A stretch of 64,000 bases of DNA from NCBI RefSeq assembly GCF_037081675.1, contig NZ_JAZAQL010000002.1, positions 62,001 through 126,000 of the forward strand, in the 5' to 3' direction. A program made the translations under genes and the position numbers. Shown in pieces: positions 34,611 to 43,103 of this stretch. The DNA comes from Halorubellus litoreus (GTDB lineage Archaea; Halobacteriota; Halobacteria; Halobacteriales; Natrialbaceae). Within the stretch, counting starts at the first letter, position 1, and every line of letters begins with the position of its first letter. Below the pieces are notes generated by a model. The model made no database searches. It was given only the letters and a program-made list of their open reading frames with translations, and had not been told where the DNA came from.

Positions 34611-35273
34611 ATGCGTCACGCCCTCCTCCGAAGTGCGCGCGAGCGGTTCACCGCACGCCGCCTCCTCGGTCTCGCCGCGTTCGTCGTCGTCCTGTACGCG
34701 CTCCTCGACTTCACCGTCGACGGCATCGTTTCGGTCTGCATCGGGCTCGCAGCGGTCGAACTCGTCGGCGTCGTCACCGACGCGGACGCCGTCCCGGACC
34801 GCCACGTCAAGGCCGGCATCGGCGCCGTCGTCCTCGTCGGGAGCGTCGTCCTCGCCGTCGAGTTCGCACGCACCGGCGACGGCGAACTCTGGCTCCCAGT
34901 CTACACGTTCCTCGCCGGCGCGTGGTTCCTCGCCGACGCCACCGCCGACGCCCGCACCGGAACGAACCCGGACCCACTCGAAGACGTCGACTCCCGGAGC
35001 GACGTCATGGCGACGCTGAAGCACGCGAACCGCATCGCGACCGCACTCGAGGACGGCCCCCTCACTCGCAGCGAACTCCACGACGCCTGCGACCTCGACC
35101 CCGACGCGGTCGACGACGCACTCGCCATCACCACGAAGCAAGGGATCGTCGTCCGCGACGACGAACGCTACCGGCTCGACCGCTCGGAACTCGGCACCGT
35201 CGCGTTCCTCCGCGGCCTCCTCACGCGCCCCATCCGGCGAATCGTCCGACCGGCACGCGTCCTCCTGTCCTGA
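34611..35273 (+). CDS. Membrane protein with C-terminal winged-helix domain
   Basis: 220 residues. Four hydrophobic helices occupy about 17-105 (LLGLAAFVVVLYALLDF; VSVCIGLAAVELVGVV; AGIGAVVLVGSVVLAVEF; LWLPVYTFLAGAWFLAD). After a linker, residues 130-195 read DVMATLKHANRIATALEDG, TRSELHDACDLD, VDDALAITTKQGIVVRDDERYRLD, which is a MarR/ArsR-like winged helix-turn-helix. A membrane-embedded sensor joined to a DNA-binding domain would be a one-component transmembrane regulator. No target is visible. The 255-bp region upstream carries no other gene. It lies next to the halocyanin gene on the same strand. Confidence 0.75.
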   Translation: MRHALLRSARERFTARRLLGLAAFVVVLYALLDFTVDGIVSVCIGLAAVELVGVVTDADAVPDRHVKAGIGAVVLVGSVVLAVEFARTGDGELWLPVYTFLAGAWFLADATADARTGTNPDPLEDVDSRSDVMATLKHANRIATALEDGPLTRSELHDACDLDPDAVDDALAITTKQGIVVRDDERYRLDRSELGTVAFLRGLLTRPIRRIVRPARVLLS

Positions 35274-35402
35274 CGACCGTCGACCTATCCTGACGACCGT
35301 GCACGCCCGCGGCGGCTCGGAGCGGAGAACGCACGCAGGAACGGCTAATACCTCTACGAGCGTACGTACACGGGTCAGTCTCTGTTTGGATTGACACCCA
35401 CC

Positions 35403-35996
35403 ATGCAACAACCCGAACAGCACACGCAGTCACGACGCAACGTCCTGAAGACCGCCGGTATCGCCACCGTCGCCCTCCTCGCACTCCCCGGTGCAGCAGC
35501 GGCGAAGACCACCCCGAAGGGCAACGGCTACGGGAACGGGAACGGTATCGGTGCGTTCCTGAACGCGCCCGCGGAGTTCAAGAACTCGCCCGTGTGGACC
35601 GGCGGTATCGAGAACCACAAGCGCGAATCGACGGTCACCGTCACCGTTGGCGCGATGACCGACGTCGACGTCCCCAACGTTCCCATCCCGAGCGCCCCGG
35701 TCGCGTTCGCGCCGCAAGCGATCGTCGTCTCGCCCGGCACGACCGTCGTCTGGACGTGGCCGACGTACGAGGAACCGGTCGCGGGCATCCCGCACGACGT
35801 CGTCGCGCTCGACGGGTCGTTCGACAGCGGCCTCCAGTTCCCCGAGACCGCGACGGACTTCTCGCACACGTTCGAGGAGCGCGGCACGTACCTGTACTAC
35901 TGTACGCCTCACGGCGCTCCGTTCCCGGTCGAGTCGTTCCTCGGGTTCGAGGTCCTGAACGAGTTCGGGATGCGCGGCGCCGTCGTCGTCGCCTGA
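35403..35996 (+). CDS. Halocyanin-like blue copper protein, Tat-exported
   Basis: Small electron-carrier protein, 197 residues. The Tat motif SRRNVLK (10-16) and hydrophobic region end at AAAAK without a lipobox cysteine, so it is secreted or anchored by the uncleaved signal rather than lipidated. The type I copper ligands are visible: His131 (PHDVV), Cys167 and His170 (YYCTPH), and Met190 (FGMRG). Gly/Asn repeats near residues 40-50 form a linker. I start at ATG 35403; a TTG at 35391 is in frame but less likely. A likely role is electron transfer outside the membrane. Neighbours give no obvious redox partner. Confidence 0.9.
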   Translation: MQQPEQHTQSRRNVLKTAGIATVALLALPGAAAAKTTPKGNGYGNGNGIGAFLNAPAEFKNSPVWTGGIENHKRESTVTVTVGAMTDVDVPNVPIPSAPVAFAPQAIVVSPGTTVVWTWPTYEEPVAGIPHDVVALDGSFDSGLQFPETATDFSHTFEERGTYLYYCTPHGAPFPVESFLGFEVLNEFGMRGAVVVA

Positions 35997-36155
35997 CGGA
36001 GCGAGAGCGAGTTGACGGCCCGAGCGAGCCGTTCGTCCGACGACGAGGACTGCGTCGCTGGAACTCACCCGATGCCGGTTCGCTCGTAGAACGGGGGTGC
36101 GCGTCGGTCGTGGTGGGTCGGACCAGCCCCACGCTGGGCCGTCGACGCGTTCGGT

Positions 36156-37304
36156 TCAGTCCTCGGCGTCCAGTGGGTCCTCGAGTTCGCCGGCGATGGC
36201 TTCGAACGCGTCCGTCGCGGTGACGACGCCGACCGCACGACCGTCGTCCTCGACGACGGCGAGCTCCTGGTTCGCCGCCTGGAACGCGTCGATCGCCTCA
36301 CTCACCGGCATGTCCACCGGGACGGTCATCGCGTCCACGGCGACGTCCGCGAACGTCTTCTCGCCCGCGTCGAGCGCCTGCCGTTCGTCGAGCAAGGACT
36401 GCGTGTAGACGACGCCTTCGACGTCGTCGAGGTCCTCGCCGACGAGCGGGAATCGCGTATGCGGCGTTCCGTGGATGGCCTCGAAGTTCTCCGCGGTCGA
36501 CGCCCCCGTGGAGACCGCGACGACGTCCTCGCGGTCGACCATGATGTCGCCGACCTGGATGCGGTCGATGGCGAGCGCGTTCATCACCTCGCGCCGACGC
36601 TCCTCGGGGAGGCCGGCGCCCGAGAGCGCGTCACCCATCCGCGCCATCAACTCGCCGCGACTCCGGCCGCCCTCGCTGCCGTCGCCGTCCTCGCCCTCGA
36701 TCTCCTCTTCGGCCCACGACCGCGTTATCTCGACGCCGAACGCCGCGAGCATCGCCTTCGCGAGCCAGTCCGCGAACGTGATGATGGGTCCGAATATCTT
36801 CGTCCACCAGTAGAGGATGGGCGCGCCGTACTTCGCGACCTGCTTCGAGCGCTCGATGCCGAGGTACGTCGGCGCCTGCTCGCCGACGGTCAGGTGGAGG
36901 ATGTTGATGACGCCGTAGGAGAGCGCGGCCGCGAGGAACGTGTGGCCGCCCTCGCCGCCGCCACCGCCGCCGACGAGGCCGCCGAGGCCGACGCCCGAGA
37001 GCGCTGGCTCGATGGCCGGCCGGACCGCGGACACGACCGGGTCAAGGAGCGCGGCGAGCGCGGGTTCGGCGGCGATACCGAGCCCGACGCTACAGATGGT
37101 GATGCCGAGCTGGCAGCCCGAGAGGTATATCTCGAGGCGTTCGGTCATCTCCCACGCGCGTTCCAGGCCGCGAGACCCCGTGAACGCGGCCTCCTCGAAC
37201 TGCCGGACGCGCGTCATCGCGAACTCGATGGTGACGAAGTACCCGTTCCCGAGCAGGAGGACGACGCCCGCGAACAGCCGTAGCAACGTTGTCGTCTCGA
37301 CCAT
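36156..37304 (-). CDS. CNNM-domain and CBS-pair membrane protein
   Basis: 382 residues. An N-terminal DUF21/CNNM membrane domain (residues 1-170, with GNGYFVTIEFAMTRVR, LSGCQLGITICSVGLG and LHLTVGEQAPTYLG) resembles the Mg2+/Co2+ CorC-CNNM transport family. Two CBS modules follow (about 235-295 and 305-370; the second includes VVEDDGRAVGVVTATDAFEAI), which usually bind ATP-Mg. A Gly-rich loop (around 107-118) interrupts the membrane part. The C-terminal CorC_HlyC domain of many relatives is absent; the protein ends just after the second CBS. Likely role: magnesium export or ion homeostasis gated by nucleotide. Single gene. Confidence 0.88.
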   Translation of the reverse strand: MVETTTLLRLFAGVVLLLGNGYFVTIEFAMTRVRQFEEAAFTGSRGLERAWEMTERLEIYLSGCQLGITICSVGLGIAAEPALAALLDPVVSAVRPAIEPALSGVGLGGLVGGGGGGEGGHTFLAAALSYGVINILHLTVGEQAPTYLGIERSKQVAKYGAPILYWWTKIFGPIITFADWLAKAMLAAFGVEITRSWAEEEIEGEDGDGSEGGRSRGELMARMGDALSGAGLPEERRREVMNALAIDRIQVGDIMVDREDVVAVSTGASTAENFEAIHGTPHTRFPLVGEDLDDVEGVVYTQSLLDERQALDAGEKTFADVAVDAMTVPVDMPVSEAIDAFQAANQELAVVEDDGRAVGVVTATDAFEAIAGELEDPLDAED

Positions 37305-37420
37305 TCTCGTTCGACGCCACTCCCTACGCCCGGATAAACGCTATCCATCGCATCCTTGGCCGACGAACGGCGCGAGCGGGTTCGACCGTCAGTTCTCGCG
37401 GGCGGTGGCGCCCTGACGGG

Positions 37421-38464
37421 TCAGCGCTCGCGCGCGACTGCGAGCCGCCGGTCCATCTCGGCGTCGACCTCGGCGGCGAGTTCGTCGGTGGGTTCGTCGA
37501 AGTCGTCGGCCCACTTCTCGAAGAATCCGGTGACGCCGAGGTAGGTGACGGCGTCGTAGATCGCTCGTCGGTCCTCGAAGCCGTCGGGGAGGCCGCCGGC
37601 GCGCTCGCGGTAGCCGTCGTAGAACGCTCGCGCGTGGCGTTCGGTCCCGGGGTCGTACCGGGAGTCGACGAACTGCCGTCGCGTGCGCTGGAGTTCGCGG
37701 ACGGGGTCGCCGACGTGCGCGAGCTCCCAGTCGAGGAGGCCGACGGTCGGCGCGCGCTCGGCGGTATCGGACGAGTGGGCGTCGTGCACGATATCGGACG
37801 AGTGGGCGTCGTGCAGGAACTGGTTCGGGCGTGCGGGGTCGCCGTGGCAGAGCGCGGCAGGGGCGTCGCGGAGCGCGTCGCGTTCGTCGTCGACGAGCGC
37901 GAGCACGTCGTCGTAGTGGTCGTCGAACCGGCCGCCGTCGGCGCGGTCGCGCGACCACCGTATCTGGTCGGCGAGGAGGGCCGGCCAGGGTTCGGGGTCG
38001 ACGTGGAGTTCGCGTGCGTCGCCGCCGACGACCCGGCCGTGGTCGTCGAACCGTTGGTCGTGGACGGCCGCGAACGTCCTGCCGACGGCGCGTGCGAACG
38101 CCGCGCGGTCGTCGTCGTCGGCGTCGCGCCACGCGCGCCAGCCGATGGTGCCGTCGACGTCGGCGGTGACGACGTACGGCGGGTCGGCCGCGTCGTCGGT
38201 CGCGCTCGCGAGCACCGTCGGCACCGGGACGGTGACGTTCGCGTCGACGTACGCGAGGACGCCGCACTCGCGGGCGGCCCGCGACGGGTCGCCGTCGACG
38301 GCGACCTTGCAGTACGCGCGGTCGCCGTCCGCGAACTCGACGCCTATCGTGCGATTGCCGTCGTTCCACGACGGGCCGGCGTCGCCGGCCGCCGCCACCT
38401 CGCGCTCGGGGAACGCGGCCGCGAGCACCGAACGGACTACCGGGGAGACCTCGACGTCGGGCAT
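37421..38464 (-). CDS. Aminoglycoside-phosphotransferase-like (APH family) kinase
   Basis: 347 residues, APH/choline kinase fold. The nucleotide-binding N-lobe is degenerate, with a Lys in RAYCKVAVDG. The Brenner loop reads LCHGDPARPNQFL (His-Gly-Asp catalytic, Asn metal ligand), and the metal Asp is in VGLLDWELAHVGDP. Between the Asn and that Asp lies a nine-residue tandem duplication (two HDAHSSD copies) that lengthens the loop next to the active site. Most family members in archaea phosphorylate small alcohols or sugars; drug resistance should not be assumed. Start ATG 38464. Single gene. Confidence 0.85.
   Translation of the reverse strand: MPDVEVSPVVRSVLAAAFPEREVAAAGDAGPSWNDGNRTIGVEFADGDRAYCKVAVDGDPSRAARECGVLAYVDANVTVPVPTVLASATDDAADPPYVVTADVDGTIGWRAWRDADDDDRAAFARAVGRTFAAVHDQRFDDHGRVVGGDARELHVDPEPWPALLADQIRWSRDRADGGRFDDHYDDVLALVDDERDALRDAPAALCHGDPARPNQFLHDAHSSDIVHDAHSSDTAERAPTVGLLDWELAHVGDPVRELQRTRRQFVDSRYDPGTERHARAFYDGYRERAGGLPDGFEDRRAIYDAVTYLGVTGFFEKWADDFDEPTDELAAEVDAEMDRRLAVARER
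37765..37818. repeat. 27-bp tandem duplication inside the APH-like gene
   Basis: The unit TATCGGACGAGTGGGCGTCG plus seven bases begins at 37765 and 37792, almost identical, and adds nine codons in frame between two catalytic motifs. Confidence 0.9.
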
Positions 38465-38626
38465 CGTTCGTGGACGACGACCAAGCGCTCGAAAACCCTT
38501 GGGGTCGTGTGCGTGCCCGTCTCACGGTAATTCGGTCGGCGACGGGTCGAGCCGAGAGCAACCGGCAAGCAACTGGCAGGCTGTCTCTAAGCCTCTGCAA
38601 GTCCTACATCAACGTTGGTGTAAGAA

Positions 38627-39436
38627 ATGAGTGAATCACAGTCCAAGGGCAACGTCGGCATCGTCTCCGAGCTGTATCGCGCGTACAACGACGGCGACGC
38701 GGACGCTGCCGCCGGATACCTCGCGGACGACATCGAGTGGCGAACGGCGTTCGAGACGGTCCACGGCGCCGACGCCGTCATCGAGACGTCGTTCCAGCCG
38801 GACGGCGAGTACGAGTTCGTCGTCGACGTCGACGAGTACCTCGACGCCGGCGACACCGTCGTCGCCTTCGGCTCGTTCGACGTCGGAACCGAGGACGGCG
38901 AGGTCCACGAGATCGAGATGGTGCACCGGTTCGACCTCGCCGACGGCGAGATCGTCAGGTTCCGCGGCTACCCGGACTCCAGACGGCTCGAACCGTTCAT
39001 GGGACCGGAAGCGGACGCGACCAGGCTCATGGCGCGCGAGAACGCCGCGATCCTCGGCAAGCACGACCTCGGCTTCGTCGACGAAGCGTACGCCGAGGAC
39101 GTCGTCATCCACATGATCCGCGCCGGCGACGACGACCCGGTCGCGTCGCGCGACGACGTCAAGACCGTCTACGGCGACTGGCTCGAGGCGTTCCCGGACC
39201 TCGAGATCGAGGTGCACGCGACCGTCGCGCAGGACGACGTCGTCATGCAGTACTTCACGTTCCACGGCACGCACGACGGCGAGTTCCGCGGTATCGAACC
39301 GACGGGGAAGGACATCTCGGTGGACGGCTTCCACATGCGCCGCATCGAGGACGGCGAGGTCGTCGAGATGGCTTCGGTCGCGTCGATGGCGGACCTCATC
39401 GCCCAGCTCGACCTCGAGTACCCGCTCGCCGCGTAG
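38627..39436 (+). CDS. Fusion of two SnoaL-like (NTF2-fold) domains
   Basis: 269 residues with two alpha+beta cone domains. The first (about 8-125) begins VSELYRAYNDGDADAAAGYL and has the ketosteroid-isomerase-like ending VRFRGYPDS. The second (about 135-262) has EDVVIHMIRAGDDDP, the segment VYGDWLEAFPDLEIEVH and ending FHMRRIEDGEVVEMAS, the pattern of the ester-cyclase/SnoaL-like family. Catalytic function cannot be read from the sequence; such proteins act as isomerases, cyclases, hydrolases or small-molecule binders. The ATG at 38627 follows an AT-richer leader. It is directly upstream of carbonic anhydrase, same strand, with 135 bp between. Confidence 0.8.
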   Translation: MSESQSKGNVGIVSELYRAYNDGDADAAAGYLADDIEWRTAFETVHGADAVIETSFQPDGEYEFVVDVDEYLDAGDTVVAFGSFDVGTEDGEVHEIEMVHRFDLADGEIVRFRGYPDSRRLEPFMGPEADATRLMARENAAILGKHDLGFVDEAYAEDVVIHMIRAGDDDPVASRDDVKTVYGDWLEAFPDLEIEVHATVAQDDVVMQYFTFHGTHDGEFRGIEPTGKDISVDGFHMRRIEDGEVVEMASVASMADLIAQLDLEYPLAA

Positions 39437-39571
39437 ACGGGTCGCCTCCGTCGCGCAATCGACGGGTCGCTGCTGCCGCGTACTCGACGGCGTCCCCGTC
39501 CCGATTCTTCCGCGACTGCAACACTGGGAGCGAACCGGGGATAATACGTGCTGGCGGTCGATGGTAGCGGT

Positions 39572-40333
39572 ATGACGCGGACGATAGCCGATCTCCTCGA
39601 CGGGAACCTGGCGCACGCCGACGCGTACGCCGACCGGTTCGACGACCTACAGAACGCCCAGCACCCCGATGCCGTCTCGGTGTGCTGCTCGGACAGCCGC
39701 GTCCTTCAGGACGAACTCTGGGGGAACGACGACCCGGGGCGCGTGTTCACCGTCGGGAACATCGGAAACCGCGTCGTCCAGCGGTCCAGGGACGGTGAGA
39801 CGGTCGTCTCCGGGGACGTCCTCTACCCGCTCGCGTACACCGGCACGAAGACCGCGGTCGTCGTCGGCCACACCGGGTGTGGCGCGGTGACGGCGACGTA
39901 CGACGCCGTCCGCGCCGACCGCCAGGCTGCCAGCGACGCGCCGGGCGTGGCGGGCGACGGGTCGACGCCCGCGGACGCCCCGGACCCGGTCCCGGCCGAC
40001 CGCCATCCGGCGGGCGTCAGGCGCTGCATCGAACTCCTCCGGCCGCGCGTCGCACCCGGCGTCGACGAACTCCCCGCCGACCTCACGCACGCGGACGCCG
40101 TCAACCACCTCGTCGAGTACAACGTCGACCGGCAGGTCGAGGCGCTCCGCGACAGCGCGGACGTCCCCGACGACGTCGGCGTCTTCGGCGTCGTCTACGA
40201 CTTCCAGGACGTCTACGGCGGCGCGCGCGGCGAGGTGCACGTCGTCAACGTCGACGGCGAGCGCGACCCCGAGCGCATCCGGGACGCGAACCCCGACGTC
40301 GACGACCGCGTCACGCGCCGGTTCCAGTACTGA
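39572..40333 (+). CDS. Beta-class carbonic anhydrase
   Basis: Interconverts CO2 and bicarbonate. 253 residues. The zinc ligands are Cys39 in CCSDSR (with the Asp41-Arg43 dyad), His100 and Cys103 in GHTGCG. The substrate strand VFTVGNIGNRV and a C-terminal GVVYDFQDVYGG are also present. A loop after GCG, rich in Asp/Ala/Pro (residues 115-140), is longer than in bacteria. I start at ATG 39572, where MTRTIADLL begins; eight codons upstream add unrelated residues. Single gene. Confidence 0.94.
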   Translation: MTRTIADLLDGNLAHADAYADRFDDLQNAQHPDAVSVCCSDSRVLQDELWGNDDPGRVFTVGNIGNRVVQRSRDGETVVSGDVLYPLAYTGTKTAVVVGHTGCGAVTATYDAVRADRQAASDAPGVAGDGSTPADAPDPVPADRHPAGVRRCIELLRPRVAPGVDELPADLTHADAVNHLVEYNVDRQVEALRDSADVPDDVGVFGVVYDFQDVYGGARGEVHVVNVDGERDPERIRDANPDVDDRVTRRFQY

Positions 40334-40363
40334 GCGCCGAGGGTCGCGAGCGACGCGAGCGGT

Positions 40364-41395
40364 TCAATCCTCCAGCGTCCGAGCGTCGAGGGGGTCGGCG
40401 TCGGCGCGGACGGCGCGGTAGACGCGCTCGCCCCATTCGCGGGCGACGTCGTCGTCGGTGTCGACGAACACCGTCGCGAGGCCCGTCCGGTCGTCGTAGC
40501 CAGCGATGCCGACGCGGTCGTCGAACACGGCGAGCCCGTACGGCAGGGTCTCTCGCGTCCGGATGGTCAGGTGGCCGGCGGCGATGGCGTCTCGGGCGCG
40601 CTCGGGGGCGGTCTCGAGGAGCTTCTCGGCGGCCGAGCGCCGATAGACGACCTCGGTCTCGGTTCCGTCGAGGACGTGGTCATCGCGCCCGCGACGCACG
40701 GGTGGCGTCATCGGCGTGGTGTTGAACCCGCGGAACGTCTCGGAGTCGGCGGCGAGTTCCGCGAACCGCTCGACGGGCCGATACGGGTCGTCGGGGTCGG
40801 CGACGGTGACGGTCGCGTCGACGAACGGCTCCAGGACGAACTCCTGGTGGTCGGGACAGACCGCGTCGAGGAGTGGCGCGAGGCGGTCGGCCGTCCGAAC
40901 GGTCGCCTCGAACCGCAGGACTTCCTCGGCGACGGCCTCGCCGCGCCCGGTGAGGTGGAGGCGACCGTCGTCCTTCTCGACGAACTCGTGCTCGTCGAGC
41001 CAGCGCGCGAGACGGTGACTGGTCGCGCGCGACACGTTCAGGTGCGCTTCGATCTCTCGTCGGTCCATCGGGCCGGCGAGGAGCGCCTCGAGGACGGGAC
41101 CGTGCCGGACGACGTCGGCGAGAGCGTCCGCGTCGAGGCGGTCACCGGTCGCGGCGAGGCGAGTCCCGAGGTGGCGTCGGTTCCGGGCGTTCTCGAGCAC
41201 GGACTCCAGGACGGGCGACCCCGGCACCGGGTCGTCGTCGCCGACCCCCCGCTCGTCGGCGTCCGTCCGCGGGTCGTCGTCGCCGACCCCCCGCTCGTCG
41301 GCGTCCGTCCGCGGGTCGTCGTCGCCGACCCTCCGCTCGTCGGCGTCTCGGTCAGTGCTCGTCGGCGTCGTCGGCCGGTGTCCGTCGCCGGGCAT
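40364..41395 (-). CDS. Winged-helix regulator with FilR1-like middle domain
   Basis: 343 residues. The first 55 residues are acidic and include a 14-residue segment (TDADERGVGDDDPR) repeated about 2.8 times. A winged helix-turn-helix (about 85-150, with NVSRATSHRLARWLDEHEFVEK in part) is followed by a C-terminal ligand- or partner-binding domain with the pattern RRSAAEKLLETAP ... TLPYGLAVFDDRVGIAGYD, as in the FilR1 regulators first described in Methanothrix and common in haloarchaea. It is convergent with carbonic anhydrase and divergent from the FAD oxidoreductase, which is the likeliest target. The shared 184 bp between the start codons holds both promoters. Confidence 0.85.
   Translation of the reverse strand: MPGDGHRPTTPTSTDRDADERRVGDDDPRTDADERGVGDDDPRTDADERGVGDDDPVPGSPVLESVLENARNRRHLGTRLAATGDRLDADALADVVRHGPVLEALLAGPMDRREIEAHLNVSRATSHRLARWLDEHEFVEKDDGRLHLTGRGEAVAEEVLRFEATVRTADRLAPLLDAVCPDHQEFVLEPFVDATVTVADPDDPYRPVERFAELAADSETFRGFNTTPMTPPVRRGRDDHVLDGTETEVVYRRSAAEKLLETAPERARDAIAAGHLTIRTRETLPYGLAVFDDRVGIAGYDDRTGLATVFVDTDDDVAREWGERVYRAVRADADPLDARTLED
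41229..41349. repeat. 42-bp tandem repeat, nearly three copies, in the regulator gene
   Basis: The unit GGGTCGTCGTCGCCGACCCC plus 22 bases begins at 41229, 41271 and 41313. It encodes 14 residues per copy in the acidic N-terminal tail and keeps the reading frame. Confidence 0.9.
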
Positions 41396-41579
41396 CACTT
41401 CTCTGCATAGAGGGACGCTAGCACGTGACGTAACGTTTCTCGTTCGTCGAGCGAACGCCCGTTCGCGGCGTGAGACGCAATCCGCACCGCGAATTCCCGT
41501 TCGTCGCGTGACCCGATGCGGTCGGCTCGAACGCCGTTCGCGTGAATGAGGCCAACGCGTCCGCGAACGAAGGCGCAGT

Positions 41580-43022
41580 ATGGCATCCATCGACACCGGT
41601 CGAGCCGACCGCGACGCCCTCGAGACCGACGTGCACGGCACCGTCCACTGGCCGGGCGACCCCGAGTACGACGACGCCCGACGCGTCTGGAACGCGATGA
41701 TAGACCGTCGCCCGGCCGTCGTCGTGCGGTGTCGTGGCGTCGCCGACGTCCGTAGCGCGCTCGCGTTCGCTCGCGCCGACGACCGCGCAGTGTGCGTGCG
41801 CGGCGGCGGCCACAACGTCGCCGGCACCGCGATCGCGGACGACGCCGTCGTCGTCGACCTCTCCGACCTGACCGCGGTCGGGGTCGACCCGGACGCGCGA
41901 ACGGCGTGGGTGCAGGGCGGCGCGACCTGGGCGGACGTCGACCACGAGACGCAGGCGTTCGGGCTCGCCACGCCCGGTGGCGTCGTCTCCGAGACGGGCG
42001 TCGGCGGGCTCACGCTCGGCGGCGGCATCGGGCACCTCCGCCGGCGGTACGGGCTCGCGTGCGACAACGTCCGCGCGGTCGACCTCGTGACCGCCGACGG
42101 CGAGTACGTGCACGCGACCGACGACTCGCACCCCGACGTCCTCTGGGCGCTCCGCGGCGGCGCCCGGTCACTGGGCGTCGTCACCGCGTTCGAGTACGAC
42201 CTCCACCCCGTCGGCCCGGACGTGGCGACGTGCTTCGTCGTCTACGACGCCCGGGACGCGCCCGAAGTCATGCGGCAGTACCGGGACTGGGCCGCGACCG
42301 CACCCGACGCCGTCAGCACGCTCACCGCCGCCGGCGTCATCCCCGACGCGGAACTGTTCCCGGCGACCGTCCTCGACGACTCGAAGCTCGCGGTCCTCGG
42401 CTGTCACGCCGGCGACCCGGCGACCGGGCAGGACGAGCTCGCGCCGCTCCGCGAGTTCGCGACGCCGCTCGCGGACGAGAGCGGCGTGAGGGCGTACGCG
42501 GACTTCCAGCAGCTGCTCGACGAGGACTACCCCGACGGCATGCGGTACTACTGGAAGTCGCTCTACCTCGACGGCCTGCCGGACGCCGCCGTCGACCGGC
42601 TCCTCGACTGGGCCGAGCGCGCGCCGTCGCCGCTCTCGACCGTCGACGTCTGGCACCTCGGCGGCGCGATCGACGACGCTGACCCGCCAGCGAGCGCGTA
42701 TCCTGCCCGCGACGCGCCGTGGCTCCTCGGCGTCGAGGCGAACTGGGAGGACCCCGCTGCCGACGACGCGAACGTCGCGTGGGTCCGCGAGTGCCTCACC
42801 GACCTCAGCGAGTTCACCGACGGCGCGTTCTACGTGAACTTCCCCGGGTTCTTCGAATCCTACGACGAATCGATGCGCGCGACCTTCGGCGACGCGTACG
42901 AGCGACTGAAGGCCGTCGTCGGCGAGTACGACCCGAACGGACTGTTCGCTGGAGGTGGGCCGACGGAGGCCGACGACCCGGGGACCGCAACCCAGGACGA
43001 CCCGGGGGCCGCAACCGACTGA
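41580..43022 (+). CDS. FAD-linked oxidoreductase, berberine-bridge type
   Basis: 480 residues. The FAD-binding PCMH half has RGGGHNVAG, whose His commonly carries covalent FAD in this family, and later the LTLGGGIGHL loop. A second covalent anchor (Cys in a GxxC position) is not clear. The C-terminal berberine-bridge segment is present, ending YDPNGLFAGGG. The substrate is unknown; relatives oxidise alcohols, sugars or alkaloids. The 24-bp tandem duplication near the end makes the tail DDPGTATQ/DDPGAATD. It is divergent from the FilR1-like regulator. The start ATG at 41580 is followed by a typical polar N-terminus. Confidence 0.88.
   Translation: MASIDTGRADRDALETDVHGTVHWPGDPEYDDARRVWNAMIDRRPAVVVRCRGVADVRSALAFARADDRAVCVRGGGHNVAGTAIADDAVVVDLSDLTAVGVDPDARTAWVQGGATWADVDHETQAFGLATPGGVVSETGVGGLTLGGGIGHLRRRYGLACDNVRAVDLVTADGEYVHATDDSHPDVLWALRGGARSLGVVTAFEYDLHPVGPDVATCFVVYDARDAPEVMRQYRDWAATAPDAVSTLTAAGVIPDAELFPATVLDDSKLAVLGCHAGDPATGQDELAPLREFATPLADESGVRAYADFQQLLDEDYPDGMRYYWKSLYLDGLPDAAVDRLLDWAERAPSPLSTVDVWHLGGAIDDADPPASAYPARDAPWLLGVEANWEDPAADDANVAWVRECLTDLSEFTDGAFYVNFPGFFESYDESMRATFGDAYERLKAVVGEYDPNGLFAGGGPTEADDPGTATQDDPGAATD
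42972..43019. repeat. 24-bp tandem duplication at the oxidoreductase 3' end
   Basis: The unit GACGACCCGGGGACCGCAAC plus four bases begins at 42972 and 42996 with small differences. It adds eight codons just before the stop. Confidence 0.85.
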
Positions 43023-43103
43023 CCCCGGGGCCTGCTCCGCGCGGTCGACAACCGTCGGCAAACGGTGACAACCCCTTCGGGCCTCTGTGCGGTAGTTGGT
43101 AGC

